From Candidatus Paraburkholderia kirkii (GTDB taxonomy: Bacteria; Pseudomonadota; Gammaproteobacteria; Burkholderiales; Burkholderiaceae), in the NCBI GenBank assembly GCA_001189345.1, contig LFKV01000014.1, positions 1 to 50,952 of the forward strand: a DNA stretch of 50,952 bases. Direction: 5' to 3'. Made by a program: the position numbers and the translations under genes. This document shows positions 30,639 to 40,558 of this stretch, piece by piece. The notes under the pieces were generated by a model. The model ran no database searches and was not told the DNA's origin. It worked only from the letters and a program-made list of their open reading frames with translations. Each line of letters starts with the position of its first letter. Position 1 is the stretch's first letter.

Positions 30639-30671
30639 AATGCCCCGCAAGCCATTGGCTTGCGGGGCATT
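30639..30671. terminator. Bidirectional hairpin terminator
   Basis: A perfect 15-bp inverted repeat (AATGCCCCGCAAGCC and its inverse) around ATT, 12 bp after the TPR gene stop and 38 bp before the stop of the convergent 49-codon gene. G/C-rich stem flanked by AA and TT; it can serve both strands. Confidence 0.8.
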
Positions 30672-30708
30672 GTCGTGATGCTCCAGACTGGGTTGCTACG
30701 CTCGTCGC

Positions 30709-30858
30709 TTACTTGCGGCGATAGGCTTCGACCAGGATTTCGCAGTTTTGCAGGTACAGGGCCAGTGCGTGATTCCACTCGCGACGCACCGTCGCCTTTG
30801 CCGCGCGCAGCCAGGAACCGAACGAAACGAGCAAGGACTGTTGAGCGGTGGTTTTCAT
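30709..30858 (-). CDS. Small conserved-looking protein, 49 residues
   Basis: An ATG frame MKTTAQQSLLVSFGSWLRAA that continues KATVRREWNHALALYLQNCE and ends EAYRRK, stop TAA. It is basic and amphipathic, with several aromatic residues and no membrane segment. It is followed directly by the hairpin at 30639-30671, which fits a monocistronic small gene. I do not know its function. It has no lesion. Confidence 0.6.
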   Translation of the reverse strand: MKTTAQQSLLVSFGSWLRAAKATVRREWNHALALYLQNCEILVEAYRRK

Positions 30859-30967
30859 GAACGGATCTAAGGGTAAGTAATTAGGTGATAACCTTGCCTA
30901 TACGCCATTCGCGCTGCATTGCAACAATTTCTTAAAGAAGCAACAGGGTATTCCCTAGGTCTGCCGG

Positions 30968-31445
30968 TCAATTTTGCCGCGGTGCGTCGGGCACCAGCTG
31001 CACGCCCTTCTTGAAAATGAAATAGCCGTAGCCGCGCGTCTCGCCCGTCGCGATGGCGCAGTAGGCCTTTTTCGCCCGTTCGTAGAACGCGAAGCGCTCG
31101 ATCGAGGCGAACGGCACCGGGCGTCCCTCGGCGGCATCGACTTCGCGCTGGGCCTCGCGCTGAACGGCGGGCAACGCACTCGCATCGCCGACGACCTCCA
31201 TCCGCTTGGCCGGATGATCGACGAAAGTATCGAGCGGCAGCACCGCCTGCACGGCGCGCGGCGCACTCACCCCGTCGAGGCGCAGCAGGCGGCCGAGAAC
31301 GGTCTGGCGCGCGACCGAGTCGCCGGGAAAATTGGCGTCGCAGATCACGACTTCGTCGCCGTGGCCCATCGCGCACACCGTGGCCCATCGCGCACAGAGC
31401 GTGCAGGATGTCGGCGTTGAGCGGGGGATCGATGTTCTTCAGCAT
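30968..31445 (-). pseudogene. fucU: RbsD/FucU sugar mutarotase, 19-bp tandem duplication
   Basis: Starts MLKNIDPPLNADILHALCAM. The block CCGTGGCCCATCGCGCACA is present twice in direct tandem (31359-31377 and 31378-31396). Removing one copy gives ALCAMGHGDEVVICDANFPG and an otherwise intact protein through GYGYFIFKKGVQLVPDAPRQ. The family interconverts anomers of fucose or ribose in the cytoplasm. This single event kills the gene. Confidence 0.9.
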
Positions 31446-31542
31446 ATTTCTTGTTCTCTGTCCGGTGAGCGGCAGCAAGGGGCGATGCCGTCGCGCGAAA
31501 TGATTGGGTCGATTCGAATCTATCGTACCCGGCGCGGCGCTT

Positions 31543-32646
31543 CTAGGGCACGAGCAAGTCGCCCGTGCACTCCGCGCCCTCGCCCGCGATGCGCGCGACC
31601 AGCATTCCCGCGGTCGCGAAGCGGGTCCAGTGCCGCGCGTACAGCACGCCGCCGGTTTGCGCGACGAGCGGGCGCCAGCCGGTCCTCGAGCGGATCGAGC
31701 ACGTCGGCGATCGTCTTGCCCGCGCACACCGTCTCGCCGATTCCGCGCCAATGCAGGACCACGCGCGACAGCGGCGCGTGGACATACTCGCATCCGGCGA
31801 GCGGCGTCGCGGGATGGCGCAGCGGCGGCGGCTCCGGCGCGTCGCCCGCGATCATGCCGGCGTGCGTCAGATAATCGACGATCGCCTGCGCGTCGCGCGA
31901 CGCGGTCTCATGCGACACGTCGCGCACGCCGCGCAGCTTCAGCGTGACCGGCGTGACCCCCGGCGGAATCGGATGGCGATCCTCGAACGCGCCGCGCAGA
32001 TAGCGCCACGCCGACGCGCATGCCTCGTCGAATGGCTCGCCGCCCGACACGTCCGCGAGCAACTGCGCCTCGCTGCCGAGATAGCGCGCGAGCGGCTCGA
32101 TCGCGGGCCACGCCTCGGGCGTCGTGTAGAGATGCGCAGCGGCTTCCCAGTCGCAATGGAGGTCGATGACGAGATCGGCGTCGCACGCGAGCTTCATCAG
32201 CTCGATGCGCTGCGATTCCAGCTCCGTCGCCGGCTGGCGCGCCGCCAGCGCTTCACGCAGCGCCGCGCGGATCAGCCGGGCATTGCGCGTCGCGTCGTCG
32301 GGGAGATGCGGCTTGAGCCACATCGCCTGTTCGGGACCGAGCTCGGGAAAGCGGCGGTTGAAGTCTTGCCCGGAGTGCATCTCGAAGCGACCCATCTGCG
32401 CGCCGAACCAGTGCTGATTGAGCCCCGCCGGATTGGCGAGCGGCACGAGCACGACGCGCGCCGCGAGCCGCCCCGCCGCTTCAGATACCACGCGACGACC
32501 ATCCCCGGCAGTTCGTCAGCGTGCAGCGACGCCTGGGTGTACACCTTGGGCGACGCGTCGCCGTCGCCCGGGCCGAAGCGGTAGCTCGTGAGCGCGCGCC
32601 CGGTGCCGAGCGACGCGCCGACGAACAGGTGGCTGAATGCCTGCAT
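31543..32646 (-). pseudogene. M14 zinc peptidase-like deacylase (succinylglutamate desuccinylase/aspartoacylase), two frameshifts
   Basis: Starts MQAFSHLFVGASLGTGRALT. The zinc-site segment SLHADELPGMVVAWYLKRR is followed by a break near 32480. The middle part with FNRRFPELGPEQAMWLKPHL and the zinc/catalytic segment LVIDLHCDWEAAAHLYTTPE is open. A second break near 31685 separates EDR from PLVAQTGGVLYARHWTRFAT and the end GDLLVP. The family hydrolyses N-acyl amino acids. Confidence 0.85.
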
Positions 32647-32751
32647 CGGCTTGAATCCTCAAAATCTGTCGTCGAAAAAAAGAAAGGCACCGCGAGCGAT
32701 GCCTTTCCGGTCGAATGCGTCAGCGCGCGAAAGCGCGCCTAAGAACGGCGA

Positions 32752-33550
32752 TCACTGGATCGAGATGTCGGTCTCGAAGTACTTCGCCATGATGCGCTTG
32801 AACGTGCCGTTCTTCTTGATCTCGGCAAACGCCTGGTTCAGGCCGTTCTTGAGATCAGCGTCGCCCTTGCGCAGGCCGATGGCCGTGCCCGGACCGATGA
32901 TTGCGCGGTCCTCGACGATCGGCCCGACGAGCGCGAACGGCTTGCCCTGCGGCTTCTTCAGAAAGCCGATGGCGGTTTGCGCGGCGTCGGTGAACATCGC
33001 GTCGATGCGGCCCGCGACGAGGTCCGCCTCGACCTGCTCCTCGTCGCCGTACGGCACGACCGTCACGCCTTGCGGCTCCTACTTCACCTTCGCATAGCGC
33101 TCCTGCACCGTGCCCTGCTCCACGCCGACGCGCTTGCCCTTCAACGCCTGCGGCGTCGGCAGGATGCCCGAGCCGGCGCGCGCGACGAGTTGCGCGTGCG
33201 TGTCCGTAGAGCGGATCGGTGAAATCGATCTGCTTCAGGCGCTCTTCCGTGATGCCCATGTCGGAGAGCACGGCGTCGAACTTGCGGGCCTTCAGGCCGG
33301 GAATCATGCCGTCGAAATTGTTCTCGACCCAGACGCACTTGACCTTCATCTGCGCGCACAGTGCGTTGCCGAGGTCGATGTCGAAGCCGGCGAGCTTACC
33401 GTCGGCCTGCTTGGATTCGAACGGCGGATAGGAGGGATCGACGGCAAAGCGGGTCTGCGTGATCTCCTTGGCGTGCGCGGAGAACGAAACGACGGCGAGT
33501 GCGGCGACGATCGCACTCAGGGCAAACGATGCGGACTTCTTGAATGACAT
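32752..33550 (-). pseudogene. Amino-acid ABC transporter binding protein (family 3), frameshift and TAG
   Basis: Starts MSFKKSASFALSAIVAALAV; the signal peptide ends at AHA. RFAVDPSYPPFESKQADGKL and GFDIDLGNALCAQMKVKCVW are typical. One extra G near 33207 (plus-strand C) breaks the frame before THAQLVARAGSGILPTPQAL. A TAG at 33079-33081 stops the restored frame between ERYAKVK and EPQGVTVVPY. The last part AIGLRKGDADLKNGLNQAFA is open. No permease or ATPase genes adjoin it. Confidence 0.88.
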
Positions 33551-33654
33551 GCTCTTCCTTCGGGACTTTCGGTAAGACAGCGAGACGTCGCGCGCCAGTG
33601 CGCGAAAAACCGTAAATGGTAACAAAACCGCACGATCGACCGCGCGATGCCCCG

Positions 33655-34430
33655 TCAAGGCACGACCGAAAGGAACAGGAAAGCCGCGAAGATCACCAGA
33701 TGCACGACGCCTTGCAGCACCGTCGAGCGGCCCGTACCGAGCGTGATGACCGACACCAGCAGCGTGAGCGCGAGCATCACGATTTCCTTGGGCGCGAGGC
33801 CGAGCGCGATCGGCTGCCCGATGACGATCGACACGACCGCCACCGCCGGAATCGTCAGCCCGATGCTCGCGAGCGCCGAGCCGAGCGCGAGATTCAGGCT
33901 CGTCTGCAAACGGTTCAGGCGCGCCGCGCGCAGCGCCGCGAGCCCTTCGGGCAGGAGCACGAGCGCGGCGATCACCACGCCGACCACGGCTTCGGGCGCG
34001 CCCGCGGCCGCCACGCCCGCCTCGACCGTCGGCGACAGCAGCTTGGCGAGCCCGACCACCGATATCAGCGACAGCAGCAGGAAGCCGAGCGCGATCCACG
34101 CCTCGCCGTTGCTCGGCGGCGGCGTGTGCGGCGCGTCCTCTTCCTCCTGCGCGCCTGCGGCGACCGGCGGCGTGAACGGCAGGAAGTAGTCGCGGTGGCA
34201 GATCGTCTGCACGAACACGAACGTCACGTACAGCACGAGCGAGACCACGCCGACGAAAATCAGCTGCAACGTGGAGAGCGCCGGCCCCACGACCGTGCTC
34301 GTGAAATTCGGCAGGACCATCGTGAGGACGGAGAGCGCGCAGAGAATCGCGAGCGCCGCGCTCGCCCCTTGCAGCTGAAAGTCCTGCACGTGATGCCGCA
34401 GGCCGCCGACCAGCCATCTCTTCCGCACGT
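33655..34430 (-). pseudogene. chaA: Calcium/proton antiporter (ChaA, CaCA family), N-terminus missing
   Basis: About 255 residues of a roughly 360-residue membrane protein: LAILCALSVLTMVLPNFTST, an acidic loop AAGAQEEEDAPHTPP, then AALVLLPEGLAALRAARLNR and LNLALGSALASIGLTIPAVA, the second CaCA repeat. The first repeat is gone; upstream the sequence runs into remains of a glutamate dehydrogenase gene at about 34430. It cannot form a working antiporter. Confidence 0.82.
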
Positions 34431-34472
34431 TTCGGCGCACCGGTTCGGCCACAGCAACTGTCAAGGCCTTCC

Positions 34473-34825
34473 GTGAGCAGGGCCTTCTGTTCCCGCATCG
34501 GGTCCACCACGGAGGACGCAAAGATGATGTGCTGTGGAGCGAGCTCGAGCACTCACGCGTACTGTGGGTTCTGCATCACCGCGGTACGCAGGTGCGTACT
34601 GCTTCGGGCGCACGCACTTCTGCGCCGTCTGCCAGTGCGCCATCGCCGCGCCGTAGAGATCGGCGATATCGCCGGCTCGCGATGTCCTCGACGTCGACCT
34701 GCTCGTAGTAAGTAGCGGAGAAGCGGCTCGATGACCTGGAAGGTCTGCTCCGGAAATCGTCCTCGCGCGAATTCGAGAAGATCCTTGATGATGTGTTCGA
34801 CCCGCGCTTCGTTCCTGACCAGCAT
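34473..34825 (-). pseudogene. NAD-specific glutamate dehydrogenase (large type), N-terminal stump
   Basis: Starts MLVRNEARVEHIIKDLLEFA with a strong GGGAGG site, continues RFPEQTFQVIEPLLRY and, with frame changes near 34700 and 34640, YYEQVDVEDIASR, DLYGAAMAHWQTAQ. The family is about 1,600 residues; only the first 70-90 are recognisable before the sequence fades into the chaA stump. A large deletion is implied. Confidence 0.75.
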
Positions 34826-35052
34826 GGTGTCCTCCCGAGGCTTTTGGTTGCGATGCCGTTACGGTCCGTTCTTCGCGTTCATGGAGATTATGCGCCGGGC
34901 CGCGGCTTTAGCCGCGCCTCGGGCATGTGCGGATGCACAATGAAAGTGCGCCGCACGTGCCTCGTACGTTAGCCGCGCCGCGTGACCTTTGCGCGACACC
35001 GGCTTTCGGCTATTGTCGACGAGAGCGCATCGCGCCGACGGGAGGAACCGCC

Positions 35053-35481
35053 ATGCAGGACTCGAAGGAAGAAGCACCGCCGCAAACGGTCGTCGCGGTG
35101 CGACCGCAGCGGGAGACCGCCACGCTTCAGCGCCTGCCGTATTTCATCGGCCTGTCCGCGGCGACGGCGAACGCGCGCGGACTGTCGATGCATCTCGTCG
35201 TCGTGCCGCCGGGCGCGCATGGCGAGCCGCACGTGCATTGCGGCTACGAGACGGGCATCTATGTGCTCGAAGGACGCGTCGAGACGCGTTATGGGCCGGG
35301 GCTCCGGGAATCGGTCGTGAGCGAGCCCGGCGACTTTCTGTTCATTCCGCCCGGCGTGCCGCATCAGCCGTTCAATCTGAGCACGACGGAGCCGGCCCGC
35401 GCGGTGGTCGCGCGCAACGACGCCAACGAGGCGGAGCGCGTCGTGCCCTACGATCCAAAGGAAGCCGCTTCGCTTCAGTAG
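35053..35481 (+). CDS. Cupin-domain protein
   Basis: Intact, 142 residues. The start MQDSKEEAPPQTVVAVRPQR has GGAGGAA upstream. The cupin core shows VVPPGAHGEPHVHCGYETGI with metal-type histidines and PGDFLFIPPGVPHQPFNLST. Single-domain cytosolic cupin of unknown substrate. Its end overlaps the convergent gene by 7 bp. Confidence 0.88.
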   Translation: MQDSKEEAPPQTVVAVRPQRETATLQRLPYFIGLSAATANARGLSMHLVVVPPGAHGEPHVHCGYETGIYVLEGRVETRYGPGLRESVVSEPGDFLFIPPGVPHQPFNLSTTEPARAVVARNDANEAERVVPYDPKEAASLQ

Positions 35482-35969
35482 CCCGGCGCGCTGCCTGCGG
35501 GCAGATCGACATAGCCCGTGTCGGCGAAACGCGCGCCGCCGAACGGGCCGCCCGCAAGCCTGCCGCGCACCGCGTACGAAACCCGGCTGACGGTGTCGCC
35601 CGTCGCGAAGCCGAAGGCCTGGCGCGCGACCGAGAACGCCGATACGGTCACCGGCACGGACACCACCGTCTCGCCGAAGCGCGGCACGGTGCCGCGCTGA
35701 TCGCTCACGCCGCTCGCGAACGGGCGGCCGTTGAGGTCGAGATCCAGCGCGACGCCGTCGAAGTCGATCGGCGCGTCGTTCGGGTTCTGCACGCGCAGCT
35801 TCACGGCGAAGCGCATCTCGAGTCCCTGCCCCTCGAGCGGCTCGATGCCCGCGACCGTCACGCGCATCGCCTCGCGATTGAAGAAGCCTGCGCAGCCATC
35901 GAGCGCGAGCATCGCGATCAAGACGACGAAAAGGAGAATGAAGCGCCCGCGCGCGCGATTCGATTGCAT
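35475..35969 (-). CDS. LEA type 2 (WHy domain) lipoprotein
   Basis: Intact, 164 residues, start MQSNRARGRFILLFVVLIAM. A lipoprotein signal ends at the lipobox LDGC. The mature part has the LEA14-like pattern EMRFAVKLRVQNPNDAPIDF and LDLNGRPFASGVS. Likely anchored in the cell envelope; WHy proteins are linked to desiccation or stress tolerance, though its role here is unproven. Confidence 0.85.
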   Translation of the reverse strand: MQSNRARGRFILLFVVLIAMLALDGCAGFFNREAMRVTVAGIEPLEGQGLEMRFAVKLRVQNPNDAPIDFDGVALDLDLNGRPFASGVSDQRGTVPRFGETVVSVPVTVSAFSVARQAFGFATGDTVSRVSYAVRGRLAGGPFGGARFADTGYVDLPAGSAPGY

Positions 35970-36045
35970 GGGAATGCAACTCCTCGCGAGGTCGTGCTCA
36001 TATCCGCAGCACATTCAGCAGCATGCGGCCGTAGGCATGATGAAA

Positions 36046-36519
36046 CTAGACATCGTCGACGACGAAAAGCGCGGCAGCCCACGCCGCGCCCACGACGATC
36101 AGATCGCAATGCCCGCTGGTCCACAGATTGAGCGAGTGGCGCGCGCCGATCCACGGCACACCGAGCGGGTTCGGCCAGTCCGCGAGCAGATGCATGAGGC
36201 CGCCGCACGCGAAGCCGAATGCGCCGGGCGCCGCCGGGTACCGTCCGAGCAGATGATACGAGAGCGCGAGCAGCGCGACCCAGCCGACGCCCCAGTGCGT
36301 GAGCGTGCGATGCGTGATCCACAGCTTGCGGGCGCGCGTCCACCATGCGACCTCCAGCCAGTCCGGCGCGGTGGCGCCCGCCACGCCCGCGAGCAGCGCG
36401 AGCACGCCCGACAGCATGGGTACGCCCGCGCCGGCCGATTTGCCCGCGGCCGTCACGATCGCCGCCGCGATGATGCCCGCCGCCCATCCGGTCGCGTGAT
36501 ACGCCTTGTTCGATGCCAT
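36046..36519 (-). CDS. YdjM-type membrane-bound metal-dependent hydrolase
   Basis: Intact, 157 residues, start MASNKAYHATGWAAGIIAAA. Several membrane segments carry family histidine motifs: KLWITHRTLTHWGVGWVALL and GGLMHLLADWPNPLGVPWIG. The family includes LexA-controlled YdjM of E. coli; I see no LexA box here. Substrate unknown. Confidence 0.85.
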   Translation of the reverse strand: MASNKAYHATGWAAGIIAAAIVTAAGKSAGAGVPMLSGVLALLAGVAGATAPDWLEVAWWTRARKLWITHRTLTHWGVGWVALLALSYHLLGRYPAAPGAFGFACGGLMHLLADWPNPLGVPWIGARHSLNLWTSGHCDLIVVGAAWAAALFVVDDV

Positions 36520-36787
36520 GAAGTGACCCGCGTTATCGCCCTTGCCGGGAAAGCGCGCATGTTCGCACGGCGCCGGCAAATGGGGCCGGGCTGAAACATA
36601 AACTTACGCAAATGCGCAGGCAGAAACAGGCTCGTGATCGCGCCGACGGCAACGCGGCGCAGCGTTGACTAAAATGATTGTTGGATTGCTGCGTCATTCA
36701 CGCGGCGGACGTCGAAAGCGCGTCCCCCGCCTGCGTGCGCATTCGAGCATCGAACGTATAGACCGTATCCATCCGAACCCGGCCGTC

Positions 36788-37294
36788 ATGCAACACCTGA
36801 AATACCTGAGCGCTTATCCGAACGCGCTTCAGAACAAGGTGCGCCGACTGATCGCCCAACAACAACTGGGCGCTTATCTCAACGCACGCTATCCGAACAA
36901 GCACGCGGTGCAGTCCGATCGCGCGCTTTACCAGTATTGCTCAGACCTGAAGCAGGAGTTCATTCGCGTCGCGCCCGCGATCGACAAGGTCTTCTACGAC
37001 GGCAAGCTGGACGTGCTGCGTCACGCGCTCGGCCTGCACACCGCGATTTCCCGCGTGCAGGGCGCGCGGCTCAAGGCGAAGAAGGAAATTCGCATCGCCT
37101 CGCTCTTCAGGGACACGGCGCCCGAGTTTCTGCGGATGATCGTCGTGCACGAGCTCGCGCATCTGAAGGAGAGCGATCACAACAAGGCGTTCTACCGCCT
37201 GTGCGAGCTGATGCAGCCGGGTTACCATCAGATCGAGTTCGATTTGAGGCTCTATCTCACGCATCGGGATCTGCTGCGCGCTAAGGCGGCGTAA
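36788..37294 (+). CDS. YgjP-like (DUF45/M48-type) metallopeptidase
   Basis: Intact, 168 residues from MQHLKYLSAYPNALQNKVRR; an upstream in-frame start at 36665 is not supported. The zinc motif is clear in MIVVHELAHLKESDHNKAFY (HExxH plus a downstream His). The C-terminus ends LTHRDLLRAKAA. Cytosolic, substrate unknown. Confidence 0.87.
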   Translation: MQHLKYLSAYPNALQNKVRRLIAQQQLGAYLNARYPNKHAVQSDRALYQYCSDLKQEFIRVAPAIDKVFYDGKLDVLRHALGLHTAISRVQGARLKAKKEIRIASLFRDTAPEFLRMIVVHELAHLKESDHNKAFYRLCELMQPGYHQIEFDLRLYLTHRDLLRAKAA

Positions 37295-37308
37295 GCCTCG
37301 CTGCGTCA

Positions 37309-38028
37309 TCAGACCGACCACGCGAGCGCGGCCGCGTACCCGGCGGGCGCGCCGAGCGAGACCGCGGCGAACGCGCCCGCATCGCGCGGCCGACCGCATA
37401 GCGAACGCCGTCGCGCGGCAGCACGGAAAAACCGTTCATCGCAACCGTTCCACCGCCGATGCCGGCGCCGTGCGCCTTCAGCACGGCTTCCTTCGCCGTC
37501 CAGCAATCGAAGAATGCGCCGCCGCGCGCGGCTTCGGGCATGGCTTCAATTTCACGTCGATCCCGCTCCGCCAGCACCGGCGCTTCCAGCTCGCGCCAGC
37601 CGAAGCTCGCGCGCCGCTTCGATATCGATGCCGACGCGTCTTGCATGCGACACCGCAATCAGGCCATACGCTCCGGAATGCGACACGTTGAAGTCCGGTG
37701 CGTCCGGATGCGCGAGCGCGGGCCTGCCGTTCGCGCCGGCATCCAGAACGAGGGTTGCCGGATCGACGCCCGTTTCGGCGGCGAGCACATGCCGCAGCGC
37801 GGCGCGCACGACGACGAAGCGCGCCGCATCCTCGTGCCGCAGGAAGCGCGCCATCCGCGCGCGTTCGCTCGCGTGCAGCACGGCGCTGGCGGCATCGGCA
37901 AGCGAGGCCGCGAGGTCGATCCGGACGCGCCAGGCGCGCACGTCGCCCGGAGCGTCGGCGGGAAGAGGCATGGGCTGAAGGTCGAAGGGAAGCGTTGCTT
38001 CGTTCGCTCGATCGCGCGATCCGGTCAT
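37309..38028 (-). pseudogene. Sfp-type 4'-phosphopantetheinyl transferase, two frameshifts
   Basis: Transfers phosphopantetheine from CoA to carrier proteins. The start MTGSRDRANEATLPFDLQPM overlaps the upstream tautomerase stop by 4 bp. FNVSHSGAYGLIAVS and the metal motif RVGIDIEAAR are present. A break near 37595 precedes FGWRELEAPVLAERDRREIE and the catalytic FFDCWTAKEAVLKAHGAG. A second near 37385 precedes AGAFAAVSLGAPAGYAAALA. Loss of this enzyme would silence carrier-protein pathways unless another copy exists. Confidence 0.87.
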
Positions 38029-38411
38029 TTCGGTGCGTACTGCGCCTCGCCGTTGCCGAAGGACCAGTTCCCCTTCTTCACCTCGACGAGGCTGATGAAC
38101 ACGTCCTCGCGCCGCAGCTTCAATCGCTCGTGCAACCCGTCGGCGACGGCTTTGTGGAACGCGTTTTTCTTCGCGACGTCGCGCCCTTCGTTGAGCGTGA
38201 CCTGGATCACGATGCAATCGTCGGTGCGGCTGATGCCGAGATACGTCCGGTCGACGATGAAATCCGATGCTCCGTGTTCCGCGACGATCTGAAAGCGATC
38301 GTTCTCGGGCACGTCGAGCGTGGAACGCATCGCGCCGTACACCACGTCGCCGATGGTCGTGCGATAGGCGCTGTCCTTGCCCTTGAGCAAATCGATTCGA
38401 ACGAGCGGCAT
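38025..38411 (-). CDS. Tautomerase-family protein
   Basis: Intact, 128 residues. The start MPLVRIDLLKGKDSAYRTTI has GAGGAGAA upstream and the catalytic-type Pro2. It has the longer two-unit layout with DDCIVIQVTLNEGRDVAKKN and EDVFISLVEVKKGNWSFGNG. It precedes, and is coupled to, the phosphopantetheinyl transferase gene. Confidence 0.88.
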   Translation of the reverse strand: MPLVRIDLLKGKDSAYRTTIGDVVYGAMRSTLDVPENDRFQIVAEHGASDFIVDRTYLGISRTDDCIVIQVTLNEGRDVAKKNAFHKAVADGLHERLKLRREDVFISLVEVKKGNWSFGNGEAQYAPK

Positions 38412-38433
38412 GAAATTCTCCTCGTGGATTGAT

Positions 38434-39236
38434 TCAACGATAGTCCGGATGCAAAACGAGTTGCGGCGCGCCCCCTCGGTCGACATACACGACGGCGTTC
38501 TGCTCGAACTCCGTCAACAGGGCATCGGCGATGTCGCGCGTCGCGCCGAGCACGAGCAGGCTCGCTTCGGCGGACCAGAGGTTATCGGATCGATGCCCGC
38601 GCCGGGCAGCGCGCGCAAGCCCATGCGCGCGACGCGCTCCGTGAGCGCGCGTTGCCGGTTCGCGTTGTCCTCGTCCGAAAGCACGCGCCCGAAGGGATTG
38701 AACGCCGTCACGAACACCGCGCTCCCCGCGCCGTGCCGCTCGAGCAGCAACGCCACCGCGCCATTCTCGACGCCGATCTTCATGTCGATGTCCGGATGCG
38801 CATCGATCCGGTAGATCGCTGTGCGATACGCATCGAGCGTCGCGGCAGACAGCGCGCGGGGCGACGCGTTCTTCAGCACGATCGGCTGGCCATGCGGCGT
38901 GCGGCGCGCGGCCTCGTCCCACTCGGCGCGGCGCTGCTCGAGCATCGCCGTGCTCACGCAGCCCTTCGCCGCGCTCAGGCACTCCAGCGCACTCAGCCAA
39001 TGCGCGTAATATGTATCGCCGTGGTCGGGGTCGCCCGCGGCCCGCGCGTCCTCGATCGCCGCGCTCAGCGCGTGCACCCATTCCTGCCACGTGAATACGC
39101 CGCGCTCGTACAGGGCGAGCGTCATGGCGAACGCCTGCGCTTCCCACGGCGCGCGGAACACCGGGCCGTCGTCGTCGAACGGCAGTTCGGGCAGCGCGGC
39201 GCGCAGTTGCCGATGCTTCGGTTCGTTGGTGCTCAT
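38434..39236 (-). pseudogene. Nitrile hydratase accessory protein fused to a DUF3293 domain, frameshifted
   Basis: Starts MSTNEPKHRQLRAALPELPF. Residues about 28-115 (FRAPWEAQAFAMTLALYERG, FTWQEWVHALSAAIEDARA) form the accessory/activator domain needed for metal insertion in nitrile hydratase. Without a stop it runs through HGQPIVLKNASPRALSAATL into a DUF3293 domain (LDAYRTAIYRIDAHPD, VFVTAFNPFGRVLSDEDN). One G is lost near 38584 so the last 50 residues (LWSAEASLLVLGATRDIADA) are out of frame. The activator part is still intact and may work. Confidence 0.82.
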
Positions 39237-39240
39237 GTCG

Positions 39241-39917
39241 TCAGGCCGGCGCCGCATCGAGATAAGGCTCCCAGCAATCCACACAAACCGAGGACGCCGT
39301 CGTATCCGGGCCCCAGAGCTCGGCCGCATCGAAGCGCACCGTATATAGAGCCAGTGCGGATGCTCACCGCGACCGAGCGCATTCTCGTCGGGAAAGACAT
39401 GCGTGCCGCGCACGGCGACGATGCGCCCGAGCCTGCCTCGGCAATAGCGCGGCAGACGCGTATGCGTCGGCGGATTCATCGGCTTCGTGCGAACGTCGTC
39501 GCCGACGGCGAAACGCGCCGGGGCCGTAGCCGGACGATCAACCGGCGCGCCGTGCAAGAGCACCGCGCTCACGTCGGCGGCCTTCAGCACGCGCACGTTC
39601 GGCACGGCGGCCGTTTGCGAGCGGCCGGCGCCGATTTCCTCGGCGCTCGCGAGCCCCTTCGCGATCAGCAGCTTTTTCAAGCCCTCGAACCAGATTTCGT
39701 AGTAGCTGCTGCCGAGATAGTGCGCGGGCGGCAGGCTTTCGCGCGCCGCGCGCGAGGTGTCGAGATTCCACTGGCCCGTCGCACCCATCGCGAGCGTGAC
39801 GGCGAACACGCGCCGCTCCCACTCCGCATGAAAGGGCGAAGCGCCGGGCGCATCGCACGGATCGGGGCGGACCGGACCGAAAGCCTGCATGCCGCCCATG
39901 TCGTGCGCCGCGTTCAT
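39241..39917 (-). pseudogene. nthB: Nitrile hydratase beta subunit, 2-bp duplication
   Basis: Starts [20 protein letters not shown], overlapping nthA by 4 bp. The N-terminal helical part (EWERRVFAVTLAMGATGQWN) and SH3-like C-terminal part (RFAVGDDVRTKPMNPPTHTR, YCRGRLGRIVAVRGTHVFPD) are complete. In [15 protein letters not shown] an extra TA (39342-39347 reads TATATA) shifts the frame, so about the last 30 residues are lost. Subunit contacts with alpha are probably affected. Confidence 0.9.
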
Positions 39918-40558
39918 GCCGATGCTCCCACTGACCGCGACGGACTCTGCGTGAGACCGGTGCCGATCATCGAATCGCGCGTGACGAGGTTCGCGAGCGC
40001 GTCTTCGTCCAGTTGCTCCGTGCCCGCGGGGCGCATCGGCAGGACGAGATAGCGGACCTCGGCCGTCGAATCCCATACTCGCAGTTCGACGCGGTCCGGC
40101 AACTGCACGCCGAAGTCCCGCAGCACGCCGCGCGGATCGATCACCGCGCGCGAGCGATACGGCGCCGATTTGTACCAGACGGGCGGCAGGCCGAGCACCG
40201 ACCACGGATAGCACGAGCACAGCGTGCAGACCACCATGTTATGTACGTCCTCCGTGTTTTCGAGCGCGACCATGTGCTCGCCCTGTCGTCCGCCATAGCC
40301 GAGCGATGCGATGGCCGCGGTGGCGTCGTCGAGAAGCCACGCGCGGTAGTCCGGATCGCTCCATGCCTTCGCGACGACGCGTGCGCCATTGCGCGGCCCG
40401 ACCTTGTGCTCGTAGGTTTCGATGAGCACGTCGAGCGCGTGCGGATCGACATAGCCTTTCTCGACCAGCAGCGATTCGAGCGCCTTCACGCGCAGGTCCA
40501 TCTCCGGCAATGCGCTGCCGGCGTGATCGTGATCGTGATGATCGGGGTCGTGGCTCAT
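39914..40558 (-). CDS. nthA: Nitrile hydratase alpha subunit, cobalt type
   Basis: Intact, 214 residues, [15 protein letters not shown] onwards. The metal claw is [11 protein letters not shown] (Cys111, Cys114, Ser115, Cys116); Thr at 112 marks the cobalt form, Ser would mark iron. The enzyme hydrates nitriles to amides in the cytoplasm. The His/Asp-rich N-terminus could bind metal. Gene order alpha, beta, accessory is standard for cobalt types. With nthB frameshifted near its end, activity is doubtful. Confidence 0.93.
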   Translation of the reverse strand: MSHDPDHHDHDHAGSALPEMDLRVKALESLLVEKGYVDPHALDVLIETYEHKVGPRNGARVVAKAWSDPDYRAWLLDDATAAIASLGYGGRQGEHMVALENTEDVHNMVVCTLCSCYPWSVLGLPPVWYKSAPYRSRAVIDPRGVLRDFGVQLPDRVELRVWDSTAEVRYLVLPMRPAGTEQLDEDALANLVTRDSMIGTGLTQSPSRSVGASA

